Assembly: GCF_001866005.1 (NCBI RefSeq)
Contig: NZ_MLQR01000029.1
Coordinates: forward strand, 123,754 to 187,753
DNA from: Anaerobacillus alkalilacustris
GTDB taxonomy: Bacteria > Bacillota > Bacilli > Bacillales > Anaerobacillaceae
DNA: 64,000 nt
Direction of reading: 5' to 3'
The position numbers and the translations under genes are program-made. Below are positions 9,063 through 19,006 of this stretch, in pieces; the first letter of the stretch is position 1, and each line of letters begins with the position of its first letter. The notes under the pieces are model-generated. The model was not told the origin of the DNA, ran no database searches, and saw only the letters and a list, made by a program, of their open reading frames with translations.

Positions 9063-10346
9063 TTATTTTGGAAGCACTTGGCAAACCGTAAACATTTCTA
9101 AATCAAAATGCTCTTTCATTGTCTGTTCAAGTTGTTGAATAGATAATCCTTCTAATGTTTCAACGACATTAAACAAGTTCATGTTATTAAATTGATACCT
9201 TGTAAATTGATTAGCTATAAATTCTGGTGAATTTAGTGATCTCATGAATGCACCTATTTTTTTCTTTATACTCCGACGAAAAACTTCTTCATCTAAAGGC
9301 GTAGATAAAAATGATTGTATCATTTGTTGGAGGCGACTCACTAACATATCTGGATCTTTTGTATCACCACCAATAATTGAAAACCCAAAACCTTTTTCTG
9401 CTGAATAGTCAAATGAAAAAGAATCGTCAATTAATCCTTCATTATAAAGTTCCTCATAATTATTGGAACTCTGCCCTAGCATAATATCCAAAATTATATT
9501 AATAGAAAGTTCATGCTTTAACAATTCTTCCCCTTGTCTGTTAGGATTCTTTTCTTTAAAGCCAACTAGACATTTTGGCGTATGAACTGACATCTTCAAA
9601 GTTTCTTTCTTTTTTGCTACTGCAGCTGGTTCATCTTCAAAAATTCTCTTTATATTTTCCATTTCTTTAAAGGTTTTTTTCGATTGATTAGCTTGAACTA
9701 ATTCAAATGTTTCATTTGGGTCAATAGGCCCAATTACAAATAAAACCATGTTCTTTGGATGATAGAACGTTTCGTAAGATTGATATAATAGATCTTTCGT
9801 AATTTTATCAATCGATGGTATTGTTCCGGCTATGTCAATTTTTACTGGGTGATTTTTGTACATATTTTCAATGATACCAAAATAAACCCTCCAGTCCGGG
9901 TTATCATCGTACATCGTTATTTCTTGGCCGATAATTCCCTTCTCCTTTTCTACACTTTCTTCAGTAAAGTACGGGTGTTGTACAAAATCAAGGAGTGTTT
10001 CAATATTTTTATCTACATCTGATGTACTAGAAAACAAATAGGCAGTTCTTGTAAAGCTTGTAAATGCATTTGCAGATGCTCCTTGTTTACTGAACAGTTG
10101 AAAGACATCCCCTTCTTCGTCCTCAAACATCTTGTGCTCTAAAAAGTGAGCGATACCATCAGGTACTTTTATTGGCACACTCTCACCAAGAGGAATAAAG
10201 TGGTTATCAATTGAACCATACTTCGTAGTAAACGTAGCATATGTTTTATTAAAGCCTTGTTTTGGTACAATATACACTTCTAGTCCGTTTTCTAATGTTT
10301 CGTGATATAACGTTTCATTTAGTTGTTCAAAAACAATTTTTTCCAT
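9063..10346 (-). CDS. ymfH: M16 peptidase, EF-P modification protein YmfH
   Basis: Insulinase-type zinc metallopeptidase, 427 residues, cytoplasmic (no signal peptide). The inverted zinc site HFLEHKMFE (HxxEH, about residues 67-71) with a downstream Glu in the GIIGQEITMYDD segment is intact. YmfH forms a pair with the HxxEH-less YmfF; both are needed for EF-P 5-aminopentanol modification in B. subtilis, though how is not settled. It starts at the ATG immediately after the ymfF stop codon (no spacer), with GGGGG upstream inside ymfF, so the two are coupled. Confidence 0.93.
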   Translation of the reverse strand: MEKIVFEQLNETLYHETLENGLEVYIVPKQGFNKTYATFTTKYGSIDNHFIPLGESVPIKVPDGIAHFLEHKMFEDEEGDVFQLFSKQGASANAFTSFTRTAYLFSSTSDVDKNIETLLDFVQHPYFTEESVEKEKGIIGQEITMYDDNPDWRVYFGIIENMYKNHPVKIDIAGTIPSIDKITKDLLYQSYETFYHPKNMVLFVIGPIDPNETFELVQANQSKKTFKEMENIKRIFEDEPAAVAKKKETLKMSVHTPKCLVGFKEKNPNRQGEELLKHELSINIILDIMLGQSSNNYEELYNEGLIDDSFSFDYSAEKGFGFSIIGGDTKDPDMLVSRLQQMIQSFLSTPLDEEVFRRSIKKKIGAFMRSLNSPEFIANQFTRYQFNNMNLFNVVETLEGLSIQQLEQTMKEHFDLEMFTVCQVLPK

Positions 10347-11636
10347 CTAACTAGCCCCCTTTCCTTTTAGGAAATAAATTGTATCTAGCTGTATTTTTTT
10401 TCCTACATTTATAATGTCATCTCTCGTAACATTTTCAATACCGTTTAACCATTCATCAATGGTTCTTGATTTAGCCCCTACAGCATTGTGATATAGTAAT
10501 TCAACAAAGCCTTTTGCTACATCAACAGTCTCAAGCAGTTGATTTTTAATTACTGCCTTAGTTTGTTTTATTTCTTCATCAGTAAAGTCACCACTTTGCA
10601 TACTTTTAAGTTGCTCTTTTATTATTGTGACTGCTTGGTCATAGTTCTTAAATTCAATTCCAGACATAACCATTAATATTCCTTTATGACTTTCAAACCT
10701 AGAAGAAGCATAATAAGCAAGACTTGCTTTTTCACGTACGTTAATAAAAAGTTTCGAATGAGAAAATCCACCAAATAATCCGTTAAACATTTGCATTGCA
10801 AAATAATCATCGTCTTGATAAGTGGTATTTGTGCGAAAGCCAATATGTAGCTTTCCTTGCTTAACATCTTGTTCCTCTATTACTACATGTTCTTTTTTTA
10901 TTTCTTCTTTGCTATTAGCAACCTTATTTTGTCCTTGTTTACCATTATTGGTAAATGTAAAATATTTACTTACCAACTCTTGAATGCTTTCACTTTTTAC
11001 ATCACCAACAACATATAAATCAAACCCATCGTTTGAAAGCATGGTAGTGTACTGGTGATAAAGATCCTCAGGAATTACATTGTCTATTTCATCTTCATAG
11101 CCCCACACATTTATACCATAAGGTTCTTCTTTACACATCTCTTCAGTTACACGCATATTTGCATAGCGAATTTTATCATCAAAAATAGACTGTATCCTCT
11201 GTTTTAAATTTCTCTTTTCATTTGTAACAATTGTACTTTGAAATACCCCTGACTCTTTAACTGGTTTAAGAAGAATTTCAGCCAATAACTTAAGAGCTTC
11301 CTCTAATAGCGGGGTTTTATCTTTTAAATAGTTCTCATTGACCACATCCATACGAAACGATAATATATGATTTTCTCCCTTTTTACTTACATCTACTGTA
11401 AGGGTAGCTCCATAAAGTTCATCTAAATAACTTCTAATTTCTTGTCTAGAAGAAAAGTTTTCTGTACCACTTTGTAGTACATATGGAAGTAACGTTCGTT
11501 TCGTAACTGTTTCTTTTGTAAGCGGTGACTTAATATGTAATACAATTGTATTCGTTTTATATTGCTTTGTTTCAATTACATGAAGGTCTAGGCCATTAGC
11601 TTTCATATCTTTCACCTTTGAAGTCGTCTCCAACAA
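10347..11636 (-). CDS. ymfF: M16-like, zinc-site-less EF-P modification protein YmfF
   Basis: M16 family fold, 429 residues, but without the HxxEH site: the expected region reads EIRSYLDELYGATL. The second-half hallmark NGLFGGFSHSKLFINVREKASLAYYASS (R and Y residues of the M16 C-terminal domain) is kept, so it is the likely non-catalytic partner of YmfH, as in two-subunit M16 proteases. Start is a TTG at 11636 (a second TTG follows at once) with AAGGAG upstream. A TATAAT box at 11681-11686 lies ahead of the gene, after the ymfC terminator, but no good -35 pairs with it. Confidence 0.92.
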   Translation of the reverse strand: MLETTSKVKDMKANGLDLHVIETKQYKTNTIVLHIKSPLTKETVTKRTLLPYVLQSGTENFSSRQEIRSYLDELYGATLTVDVSKKGENHILSFRMDVVNENYLKDKTPLLEEALKLLAEILLKPVKESGVFQSTIVTNEKRNLKQRIQSIFDDKIRYANMRVTEEMCKEEPYGINVWGYEDEIDNVIPEDLYHQYTTMLSNDGFDLYVVGDVKSESIQELVSKYFTFTNNGKQGQNKVANSKEEIKKEHVVIEEQDVKQGKLHIGFRTNTTYQDDDYFAMQMFNGLFGGFSHSKLFINVREKASLAYYASSRFESHKGILMVMSGIEFKNYDQAVTIIKEQLKSMQSGDFTDEEIKQTKAVIKNQLLETVDVAKGFVELLYHNAVGAKSRTIDEWLNGIENVTRDDIINVGKKIQLDTIYFLKGKGAS

Positions 11637-11710
11637 TTTCTCACTCCTTGTATTCCAGCTTATTAGTAAATCTACTTCATATTATAACCGATAAAAAAAA
11701 GAAAAATGTT

Positions 11711-11740
11711 AAAAAGAGATCCATGTAGGATCTCTTTTTT
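11711..11740 (-). terminator. ymfC terminator
   Basis: AAAAAGAGATCC (11711-11722) and GGATCTCTTTTTT (11728-11740) form a 12-bp stem with a 5-base loop and U-runs on either strand. It separates ymfC from ymfF. Confidence 0.88.
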
Positions 11741-11831
11741 ATAGTTTATCCTTCTTGAAGAGGTGATATGACCCAACTAGAAGGTTTTCTACTAATTTTA
11801 TGTTAGTATCTTAAGAAATATAAAGTAAATG

Positions 11832-12548
11832 TTAAACTCGCTTTCTTAGCACATGAAATTTAAATTGATCTGCTCGAAAATAGTTAATAGAGTAAAGGAT
11901 TGGTCGTTCTTGATCATCGTAGTGCATTTGTCTTAAGACGAGTAGTGCAGTTTGGGGCCCACGTAAAATTTCTGAAACTTCTTCATGGTACCCTATTGGT
12001 TCGATTTGTGTTATAGCGTAGGAAATTGATGTTCCTTCTTTTTCTAACCTTTCAAAAATGGATTGTTCATAAGAAAATTCGCGATTTCGTAAGTAAACTT
12101 TAGGAATTTTATCTAAACAATAAACCACAGGATCGTCATTTGCTGTACGAACCCGTTTGACTATCATGACTTCATCAAGATCTTCTATCTGGAACTTTTC
12201 AATATCATCTTCGGTCGCGGTAACTAATTCGGACGATACGAATATAGTACCTGGTTTTTTATTTCCACGTTTTATCATATCAGTAATACTAAATAACTCC
12301 TCTATACCGGATGAAAATATTGGCTTACTACAAATAAACGTTCCAACTCCATGACGCCTAGTAATAACATTTTCATCCTCAAGGATTCTTAGCGCTTCAC
12401 GTAAAGTAGCTCTACTTACACCTAACTGTTTTGATAATTCAAACTCAGACGGTAAACGTTCACCAGCTTCATAGATCCCTTCTTCTATATCATTTTTAAT
12501 TTTATCGATAACCTGTAAATATAATGGTCGATGATCAGACTTAATCAC
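11832..12548 (-). CDS. ymfC: GntR/HutC-type transcriptional regulator YmfC
   Basis: DNA-binding regulator, 238 residues: winged helix-turn-helix of the GntR family (about 8-75, with [40 protein letters not shown] and a GTF wing), then a UTRA ligand-binding domain (about 90-235) as in the HutC subgroup. The effector is unknown. GTG start at 12548 with GGAGGG upstream. It follows spoIIIE, as in B. subtilis, and is closed by the terminator at 11711-11740. Confidence 0.92.
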   Translation of the reverse strand: MIKSDHRPLYLQVIDKIKNDIEEGIYEAGERLPSEFELSKQLGVSRATLREALRILEDENVITRRHGVGTFICSKPIFSSGIEELFSITDMIKRGNKKPGTIFVSSELVTATEDDIEKFQIEDLDEVMIVKRVRTANDDPVVYCLDKIPKVYLRNREFSYEQSIFERLEKEGTSISYAITQIEPIGYHEEVSEILRGPQTALLVLRQMHYDDQERPILYSINYFRADQFKFHVLRKRV

Positions 12549-12667
12549 ATACTTCCCTCCACTACCTATTTCAATTCCATATTCGTGTAAACTTATTTTG
12601 TGTTAAGAATTTTCATTTTTTAGGCTTCGAGATTCTAAACTATCAAGCTTAGATCTAAAGTTATGCT

Positions 12668-15010
12668 TTACCCCGATGATACATCACTCTCAGTTCTTTT
12701 AGAGACAAGAACCTCTCTAGGCTTACTTCCTTCATACGGACCAACAATGCCACGAGCTTCCATTTCGTCAATTAGTCTTGCAGCTCTAGTGTACCCGATT
12801 CTAAATCTACGTTGTAACATAGAAACAGAAGCTGTGTTCATTTCAGTAACTAAATCAACAGCAGACTCGTATAAATCATCGGCCACATCCTCTGAAGCTT
12901 GATCTTCTTCTTTTGGCATCATATCCTCTTGATATTGAGCTTTTTGTTGGGCGATCACAAAATTAACAATTTTTTCAACTTCATCATCAGAAAGAAAAGC
13001 TCCCTGCACACGAACAGGTTTTGATGCTCCAACAGGTAAAAAGAGCATGTCCCCTCTACCTAATAATTTTTCCGCACCACCCATATCAAGGATTGTCCTT
13101 GAATCAGTTTGTGAAGAAACCCCAAACGCAATTCTAGATGGGATATTTGCTTTAATAACACCAGTAATAACATCAACCGAAGGTCTTTGTGTCGCAATAA
13201 TTAAGTGGATACCTGCAGCTCTAGCCATTTGTGCTAGCCTTGTTATACTATCTTCTACATCACTTGAAGCGACCATCATTAGATCAGCTAGCTCGTCTAC
13301 AATGACAACAATGTACGGCAAAGTAGCTTGCTTAGCATCACTAGTTTCATTTTGATTTTTTATTAATGTATTATAGCCTTCAATATTTCTTGTGCCTGTA
13401 TGAGCAAACAACTCATAACGGCGTTCCATTTCATTTACTACTTTTTTCAATGCTTGTGAAGCCTTTTTAGGTTCCGTAACAACAGGTGCTAATAAGTGGG
13501 GAATACCATTATAAACATTTAATTCTACCATTTTAGGGTCTATCATCATTAGTTTTACTTCGTGAGGTTTTGCTCTCATGAGAATACTTACAATAATCCC
13601 ATTAATACAAACACTTTTCCCGCTCCCTGTGGCCCCTGCTACAAGAAGGTGAGGCATTTTATTAAGTTCTGCTAGAACTGGATCACCAGAAATATCTCTC
13701 CCAAGACCAATTAGTAGTTTTGATGCTTCAATTAATGTGGTTGTAGCATCTAAAACTTCTTTCAGTGTTACAATAGCCACTTCTTGGTTTGGTACTTCAA
13801 TACCAATTGCAGATTTACCTGGAATTGGAGCTTCAATACGTATATCTTTAGCTGCTAAGGCTAATGCCAAATCGTCAGCAAGATTTACAATTTTACTTAC
13901 CTTTACACCTATATTAGGATAGACTTCATACTTCGTAACTGCAGGTCCTAAATGAACTTTAGAAACTTTCGCCTTAACACCAAAGCTTTCTAACGTTTGT
14001 TCAAGTTTTTTTGCATTTGCAGAAATATGTTGTCTTTCCAAGAATTGATTATTTTTCTTTGGATTTTGTAATAACTCCAAAGATGGCACCAAGTAATTTT
14101 CATTTGTCTCTACAGATACAATAAGTGGTTCTTTAGATACACCAGTATTATGTACTTCAACCTCTTTTTCGTCAATTTCTGCTTCTGATCTCATTGGATG
14201 ACTATCATTCTCTCTTTTATCTGAGTCAGTTTCATATGCTCTTTTTGAAAAGTCATAAATGATCGGTTCAGGTTGTAGATTTTGATCATTTCCTTCCCCT
14301 TGATTACTTATTCCTGTAACAATCACTGGTGATTTTTCCGATTGTTTCTGCTTTTTTTCTTGCCATTTATTATGAAATTGCTGCTTTACATTTATTAAAT
14401 ATGCCTTTATTTTATTAGTAACTGTCGAAAAAGTCGTCCCAAAATAAGTAAGAAAATTTAATATTAAATCAGTAAATGATTTTCCAGTTATTAATATTAT
14501 CCCTGTAATAATAATAAATAAAGAAAAGACTACAGTACCACTAGCCGCAAATAAAAAGTGAGTGATGGCAAATCCAATAGCACCTACCATACCACCACCA
14601 AGGTCAGTAATAGATGTATCTCCCTTTACTTGTAACCAATATAATTCCCATGTATTTCGAATAACAGATCCATCAATAAATTCACCTTGTTTTGAAAAAA
14701 GGTCAAACAAGCGAATATGACTTAATAAAACGAATGAAAAAACTAATAAATAAATACCAACTAACCTCCTTGACATAAAGTTAGGAGACTTTCTTTTTAT
14801 CATTAAATATAATGATATGAAAAATAAACCAATTGTTAATACCACATGCCATTCACCTAGAAAAAACCTAAATAGGTGAGTAAGTCCTTCCCCGACACTT
14901 CCTAAACTAGCAAAGGAAACAGAAGCTAATACTATTAGGAATAGACCAATTAGTTCAAATGTGAGTTGCTTTTTCCACTCTACTTTTTTTTGTTTTTTTC
15001 TTGTAGCCAT
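12668..15010 (-). CDS. spoIIIE: DNA translocase SpoIIIE/FtsK
   Basis: Membrane-anchored hexameric ATPase that pumps the chromosome into the forespore and clears DNA from division septa. 780 residues (B. subtilis SpoIIIE is 787). Order: four transmembrane segments (about 20-180), a charged linker (about 200-320), the alpha domain, the RecA-like motor with Walker [10 protein letters not shown] (about 455-463) and Walker [12 protein letters not shown], and the C-terminal gamma winged helix (about 715-775; [21 protein letters not shown]) that reads the SRS/KOPS guide sequences. ATG at 15010 follows AAGAGGTG. Upstream neighbours ylzJ and tepA match B. subtilis. Confidence 0.97.
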   Translation of the reverse strand: MATRKKQKKVEWKKQLTFELIGLFLIVLASVSFASLGSVGEGLTHLFRFFLGEWHVVLTIGLFFISLYLMIKRKSPNFMSRRLVGIYLLVFSFVLLSHIRLFDLFSKQGEFIDGSVIRNTWELYWLQVKGDTSITDLGGGMVGAIGFAITHFLFAASGTVVFSLFIIITGIILITGKSFTDLILNFLTYFGTTFSTVTNKIKAYLINVKQQFHNKWQEKKQKQSEKSPVIVTGISNQGEGNDQNLQPEPIIYDFSKRAYETDSDKRENDSHPMRSEAEIDEKEVEVHNTGVSKEPLIVSVETNENYLVPSLELLQNPKKNNQFLERQHISANAKKLEQTLESFGVKAKVSKVHLGPAVTKYEVYPNIGVKVSKIVNLADDLALALAAKDIRIEAPIPGKSAIGIEVPNQEVAIVTLKEVLDATTTLIEASKLLIGLGRDISGDPVLAELNKMPHLLVAGATGSGKSVCINGIIVSILMRAKPHEVKLMMIDPKMVELNVYNGIPHLLAPVVTEPKKASQALKKVVNEMERRYELFAHTGTRNIEGYNTLIKNQNETSDAKQATLPYIVVIVDELADLMMVASSDVEDSITRLAQMARAAGIHLIIATQRPSVDVITGVIKANIPSRIAFGVSSQTDSRTILDMGGAEKLLGRGDMLFLPVGASKPVRVQGAFLSDDEVEKIVNFVIAQQKAQYQEDMMPKEEDQASEDVADDLYESAVDLVTEMNTASVSMLQRRFRIGYTRAARLIDEMEARGIVGPYEGSKPREVLVSKRTESDVSSG

Positions 15011-15089
15011 TGTTTCACCTCTTAATTAACACTTTCTAAAAATTAGGATCAACTAGAATGAAAATCCTACCATTGTCTTGTATGAATGA

Positions 15090-15117
15090 AGAAGCAGCCG
15101 ATGATACGGCTGCTTCT
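15090..15117 (-). terminator. Hairpin between ylzJ and spoIIIE
   Basis: AGAAGCAGCCG (15090-15100) pairs perfectly with CGGCTGCTTCT (15107-15117). The minus-strand tail (TCATTCATAC) is a poor U-run. It could terminate the tepA-ylzJ transcript or act in the spoIIIE leader. Confidence 0.6.
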
Positions 15118-15142
15118 ATGAAATCATTTCTTGAATATGATT

Positions 15143-15151
15143 ATTATACCA
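15143..15151 (-). promoter_or_regulatory. Possible extended -10 promoter before spoIIIE
   Basis: TGGTATAAT on the minus strand is an extended -10 (TGn plus a consensus TATAAT); no good -35 is seen 17 bases upstream. If used, its transcript would run through the hairpin at 15090-15117, which would then be a leader structure. Confidence 0.4.
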
Positions 15152-15183
15152 TAATCTCAAAAGTAAAAACTAGAGAAATGGAG

Positions 15184-15396
15184 TTAATATAGTGCAACCA
15201 TCTTCCCAGGTGAATAATTTTCATTCAAAAACGCCATAGGATCTGTACTAAGTAAGCGAACGATCCTAAATTCATGGTTAGAAACTTGTTCAATTATTAA
15301 CTGCCCTTCTTTAATATCTACGGTGATTTGTTTCGAAAACACTTCATCCTGATGAGGAAAAATTAATTCTTCTGGCATTGTCGTATAAAGAATCAT
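15184..15396 (-). CDS. ylzJ: YlzJ-like protein
   Basis: Conserved 70-residue protein of unknown function found between tepA and spoIIIE in Bacilli. Recognised by [14 protein letters not shown] and the ending PGKMVALY. The start overlaps the end of tepA by 4 bases with GGAGGGGAG upstream, so the two are coupled. No membrane segment or known motif. Confidence 0.85.
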   Translation of the reverse strand: MILYTTMPEELIFPHQDEVFSKQITVDIKEGQLIIEQVSNHEFRIVRLLSTDPMAFLNENYSPGKMVALY

Positions 15397-16127
15397 TGCA
15401 TAATCTCCCCTCCATCAACATTCCGATTTTTTTCAATTAGTTCGTTAAGCTTCGCTATCGCTTGACCAATACCACCAACCTCATTTATAATTCCATACTT
15501 GACCGCATCTGGGCCTACTACATTTGTTCCAATATCTCTTGTTAAGTTCCCTTTGGAAAACATCAATTCTTTAAATTTTTCTTCGGTAATTGTAGAATTA
15601 TTCGTTACAAACTTAATAACTCGTTCTTGCATTTTATCCAAATACTCAAATGTCTGAGGTACACCTATCACTAAGCCAGTTAAACGAACCGGGTGAATCG
15701 TCATTGTAGCTGTTTCAGCAATATAGCTATAGTTCGAAGCCACTGCTATCGGAACACCAATGGAATGGCCCCCTCCTAATACTAATGTGACTGTAGGTTT
15801 TGACATCGTTGAGATCATTTCAGCAATCGCAAGTCCTGCTTCAACGTCCCCACCAACTGTATTTAATATAACCAACATACCTTCTAGTTTAGGATTTTGT
15901 TCAGCTGCAACAAGCTGTGGAATTATATGTTCGTACTTGGTTGTTTTATTTTGTGGTGGTAATTGCATATGACCTTCAATCTGACCAATAATTGTAACTA
16001 CATGTATATTTGATTGTTCCATTTGGGCAACATTCGTTTGTCCTAATTGTTGAATTTTCTCTACAATACCTGATGGTTTTTGTTCCTTTTGTTCGTCTTG
16101 CTGAGTATCTGACATGCGTTCATTCAT
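15393..16127 (-). CDS. tepA: ClpP-family translocation-enhancing protein TepA
   Basis: Serine peptidase of the ClpP/crotonase fold, 244 residues; in B. subtilis (YmfB/TepA) linked to protein secretion and spore small acid-soluble protein/germination phenotypes. The catalytic Ser is in [11 protein letters not shown] (about residue 140) and the His in MTIHPVRL (about residue 165); [14 protein letters not shown] is the ClpP helix. There is no signal peptide and no AAA partner nearby. ATG at 16127 after GAGGATAATAA. It is preceded by 0.9 kb of repeats, then rnjB, matching the B. subtilis order rnjB-tepA. Confidence 0.92.
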   Translation of the reverse strand: MNERMSDTQQDEQKEQKPSGIVEKIQQLGQTNVAQMEQSNIHVVTIIGQIEGHMQLPPQNKTTKYEHIIPQLVAAEQNPKLEGMLVILNTVGGDVEAGLAIAEMISTMSKPTVTLVLGGGHSIGVPIAVASNYSYIAETATMTIHPVRLTGLVIGVPQTFEYLDKMQERVIKFVTNNSTITEEKFKELMFSKGNLTRDIGTNVVGPDAVKYGIINEVGGIGQAIAKLNELIEKNRNVDGGEIMQ

Positions 16128-16202
16128 TTATTATCCTCCTCTAAATAAGCCTACTAATAGTATGAGATTATTTAGGTTATTTATGAATCTGTTTTCTTTT
16201 GG

Positions 16203-16359
16203 CAAGAAAAGCGCAAGCGCCTTGGTCACGAGCGATAGGCACTGGAAGGCCTTTGACAGAAGCCGCTCTTTGGCTTCCGAAAAGGTCTGAAGTGACCGAG
16301 CTCGTAGGCGCTGAAGCTAGACAGTTTTCAAGTTAGAAATTTTATACTTTCTTACCTTG
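16203..16359 (+). repeat. Dispersed intergenic repeat, copy 1 (short form)
   Basis: Begins CAAGAAAAGCGCAAGCGCC, has GGTCACGAGCG and GCTCTTTGGCTTCCG, then the 3' module GACCGAGCTCGTAGGCGC, GCTAGACAG and TTTCAAGTTAGAAATTTTATA. The 5' and 3' ends are loosely complementary (AGCGCAAGCGCC against GGCGCTGAAGCT). No coding potential. Confidence 0.85.
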
Positions 16360-16551
16360 TAAAAAAAAGATAAAATTCCTTTGGTCACCTATACAAGTAA
16401 TTTTGCGCTCCCATTACATGAAGTCCGTTCTTTTAGTTTCATGTAGTAGAGCGAAATGACCTGGAGCAAGTAACACCGAAAAAAGAAACAGCTTTGTAAC
16501 TTCAGATTTTTTCTTACTCTAGTTAGAAATTAAAATTGCTTTAAAAAAAAT

Positions 16552-16579
16552 AAAAACTTGGCATAATCGCCAAGTTTTT
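16552..16579 (-). terminator. rnjB terminator (bidirectional)
   Basis: AAAAACTTGGC (16552-16562) pairs with GCCAAGTTTTT (16569-16579), 11 bp with a 6-base loop, with U-runs on both strands. It lies about 460 bases past the rnjB stop, with repeat copy 2 in between. Confidence 0.85.
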
Positions 16580-16611
16580 ATTTTTTTCAACTGAGTAAAT
16601 TCCATCATTAG

Positions 16612-16941
16612 CAAGAAAAGCGCAAGCGCCTTGGTCACGAGCGAAAGGCACTGGAAGGGCTTTGACAGAAGCCGCTCTTTGGCTTCCTACGTGCTTTTAG
16701 CGTCTTCTAGTATGCTTCGTAGTAAGCTTCCTCGAAGCAGTGTTTTGTGCGACGAGTAACCGCAGGAGCAATTGTTTTCCGTGCGACGAGTAACCGCAGG
16801 AGCAAAGCTGCATGAAGCTATTCAGAGACGTTATTCATGTAGTTATTGCAGTCAATAGCTTGACTGAAGTGACCGAGCTCGTAGGCGCTGAAGCTAGACA
16901 GTTTTCAAGTTAGAAATAAATTTATAAATTCTGATACTGTA
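16612..16941 (+). repeat. Dispersed intergenic repeat, copy 2 (long form)
   Basis: Same 5' end as copy 1 but with extra internal modules: CTTCGTAGTAAGCTTCCTCGAAG, two copies of GTGCGACGAGTAACCGCAGGA (16747 and 16781 regions), CATGAAGCTATTCAGAGACG, before the common 3' module and a TTTATAAATTCTGATACTG tail. It fills the space directly after rnjB. Confidence 0.85.
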
Positions 16942-17036
16942 AAAAAAACGACCCACATAATTATACGAACGTTTCAATATAACTAAATATGAAATCTTAT
17001 GGGCCTAGATCATAAATCATTAAACTAACGATTAAT

Positions 17037-18704
17037 TTATACTTCCATAATAATAGGTAAAATCATTGGTCTGCGGCGAGTTTTCTCATACAGATATCGA
17101 CTCAAGACATCTCGAACATTACTTTTTAAAGAGGACCATTCATTTACATTTTCATTCATGCATTTTGCTAATGTTTCTCCGACGAGCTTATTCGCTTCTT
17201 CAAGTAACTTTTCACTTTCCCTCACATATACAAATCCTCGTGAAATAATATCAGGACCAGAAATAATTCCATTATTTTCTTTGTTTAAGGTAACAACAAC
17301 TACTAAAATTCCATCATTAGATAAGAGGCGTCGGTCTCTTAAAACGATATTTCCTACATCACCCACTCCGATGCCATCAATCAAAACATTTCCAGAGGTT
17401 ACTTTCCCACTTGTTTTTCCTTCACCATTAATAAATTCGACAACCTCTCCTTTATCAATTAAAAAGATGTTATCATTTTTCACACCACAAGACTTCGCAA
17501 GACCCCGATGTGCATACTGCATTTTAAATTCTCCATGAATTGGAATGAAGTACTTTGGTTTCATTAGATTTAACATCAGCTTTAATTCTTCCTGACAACC
17601 ATGCCCAGTTGTGTGAACATTTTTCTCACCAAAAACAACCTCAGCACCAGTACGATATAATAAATCAACAACTTTTGTTACCGCTTTTTCATTCCCTGGG
17701 ATTGGTGTTGCAGAAATAATGATTGTATCGGTTGACTTTATACCGATTTGTTTATGAGCGCCTTTAGCCATCCTCGTAAGCGCAGACATTGGCTCGCCTT
17801 GACTTCCAGTCGTTAAGATTGTGATTTTGCTATCATCATATTTATTGATATCTTCTTCTTTTATTAGAATATCTTTGTCGATGTGTAAATACCCTAATTC
17901 CGTTGCTATAGAAACGATTTTTACCATACTTCGACCCGAGACTATTACTTTACGTTCCATGGCCTTTGATACATTAAATATTTGTTGAATTCTATGAACG
18001 TTTGATGCGAATGTTGCGACAATAATTCTACCGTTTGACTGATAAAAAACATCTGCAATTCCTTGTCCAACTACACTTTCAGAAATAGATACCCCTGGCC
18101 TTTCAGCATTGGTACTGTCAGAAAGAAGGCATAATACCCCTTTTTCACCAATACTAGCCATTTTCCCAATTTCTGCAATTACTCCATCTACTGGGTTTTG
18201 ATCAAACTTAAAGTCACCCGTATGAACGATTGAGCCTTGTTTTGTTTCGATGCATACGCCAACAGAATCTGGAATACTGTGATTAGTCCTAAAGAATGTT
18301 ACTGTTGTCGTACCAACTATTAGTTTCGAATTATTGTCAATAAGTCTCAAATCAGCGGATTTTTCTAAACCATTTTCGGACAGCTTTGCTTTAACGATAC
18401 CTAGAGTCAATTTCGTGCCATAAATCGGGACACTAATCTTCTGTAGTATATACGGAAGAGCACCAATGTGATCTTCATGACCATGTGTCAACATAATTCC
18501 TCTTACACGATCCTCGTTTTCTAACAAATAGGAAATATCAGGTATAACAACATCAATACCTAACATATCATCGTCAGGAAACATTAATCCTGCATCAACA
18601 ACTATTAGGTCATTGTCTACCTCAACTACATACATGTTTTTTCCAATTTCCCCTACGCCGCCCAGAGAAAAAACACGTATTTTATCTAAATCTTGCTTTA
18701 TCAA
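17037..18704 (-). CDS. rnjB: Ribonuclease J (RnjB)
   Basis: Metallo-beta-lactamase/beta-CASP nuclease of RNA decay and processing, with 5'-3' exonuclease and endonuclease activity in the family. Seen: the zinc motif LTHGHEDHIGALPY (about 75-85), HTGDFKFD, DSTNAERPG, the beta-CASP region and the C-terminal MILPIIMEV shared with B. subtilis RnjB. It keeps HGHEDHIG, whereas B. subtilis RnjB has a changed site (HGHDENIG), so this enzyme is likely more active. An ATG lies at 18722, but GGGAGG inside that extension precedes a TTG at 18704, giving 555 residues, the B. subtilis length. Confidence 0.93.
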   Translation of the reverse strand: MIKQDLDKIRVFSLGGVGEIGKNMYVVEVDNDLIVVDAGLMFPDDDMLGIDVVIPDISYLLENEDRVRGIMLTHGHEDHIGALPYILQKISVPIYGTKLTLGIVKAKLSENGLEKSADLRLIDNNSKLIVGTTTVTFFRTNHSIPDSVGVCIETKQGSIVHTGDFKFDQNPVDGVIAEIGKMASIGEKGVLCLLSDSTNAERPGVSISESVVGQGIADVFYQSNGRIIVATFASNVHRIQQIFNVSKAMERKVIVSGRSMVKIVSIATELGYLHIDKDILIKEEDINKYDDSKITILTTGSQGEPMSALTRMAKGAHKQIGIKSTDTIIISATPIPGNEKAVTKVVDLLYRTGAEVVFGEKNVHTTGHGCQEELKLMLNLMKPKYFIPIHGEFKMQYAHRGLAKSCGVKNDNIFLIDKGEVVEFINGEGKTSGKVTSGNVLIDGIGVGDVGNIVLRDRRLLSNDGILVVVVTLNKENNGIISGPDIISRGFVYVRESEKLLEEANKLVGETLAKCMNENVNEWSSLKSNVRDVLSRYLYEKTRRRPMILPIIMEV

Positions 18705-18789
18705 TGTTCTTGTTCCTCCCATATTAAATTTCCATCAATATTCAAAATACACTTATTATTTTTAAGACCCGAACTAATCACTTGTTTGT

Positions 18790-18819
18790 AGTATAACTTA
18801 TCTTATAATTGGAACACAA
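18790..18819 (-). promoter_or_regulatory. Possible rnjB promoter
   Basis: Minus-strand TTGTGT (18814-18819) and TATACT (18790-18795) with an 18-base spacer, about 85 bases upstream of rnjB. The rest of the gap between dapA and rnjB is AT-rich and otherwise empty. Confidence 0.5.
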
Positions 18820-18929
18820 GAATATTTATGTAATACTGGAAAAATAATTATATAAATCAAATTAGGAATTATATGCAGCAATTGAATAGCCACAAAAATT
18901 ATGAAGAAAAAAGAGGAAGGTAAAACGAG

Positions 18930-18970
18930 AAAAGGAACCATTATATCTATAAAATAATACGGTTCCTTTT
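18930..18970 (-). terminator. dapA terminator
   Basis: AAAAGGAACC (18930-18939) pairs with GGTTCCTTTT (18961-18970) around a 21-base AT-rich loop, about 35 bases past the dapA stop. Confidence 0.65.
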
Positions 18971-19006
18971 TGGAGATGAATTGATGAAAGATTTTTGAAA
19001 AGATTT

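Noticed and set aside
10347..11636. ymfF as a degraded pseudogene of ymfH
   Set aside because: Lack of HxxEH is normal for YmfF; the frame is full length and coupled to ymfH, as expected for a two-subunit M16 pair.
12663..13922. Several plus-strand frames (12663-12902, 13047-13355, 13737-13922) inside spoIIIE
   Set aside because: Shadows of the conserved SpoIIIE motor-domain codons on the opposite strand.
16203..16941. CRISPR array
   Set aside because: The repeats are long, few, mosaic and not separated by equal-length unique spacers; no cas genes.
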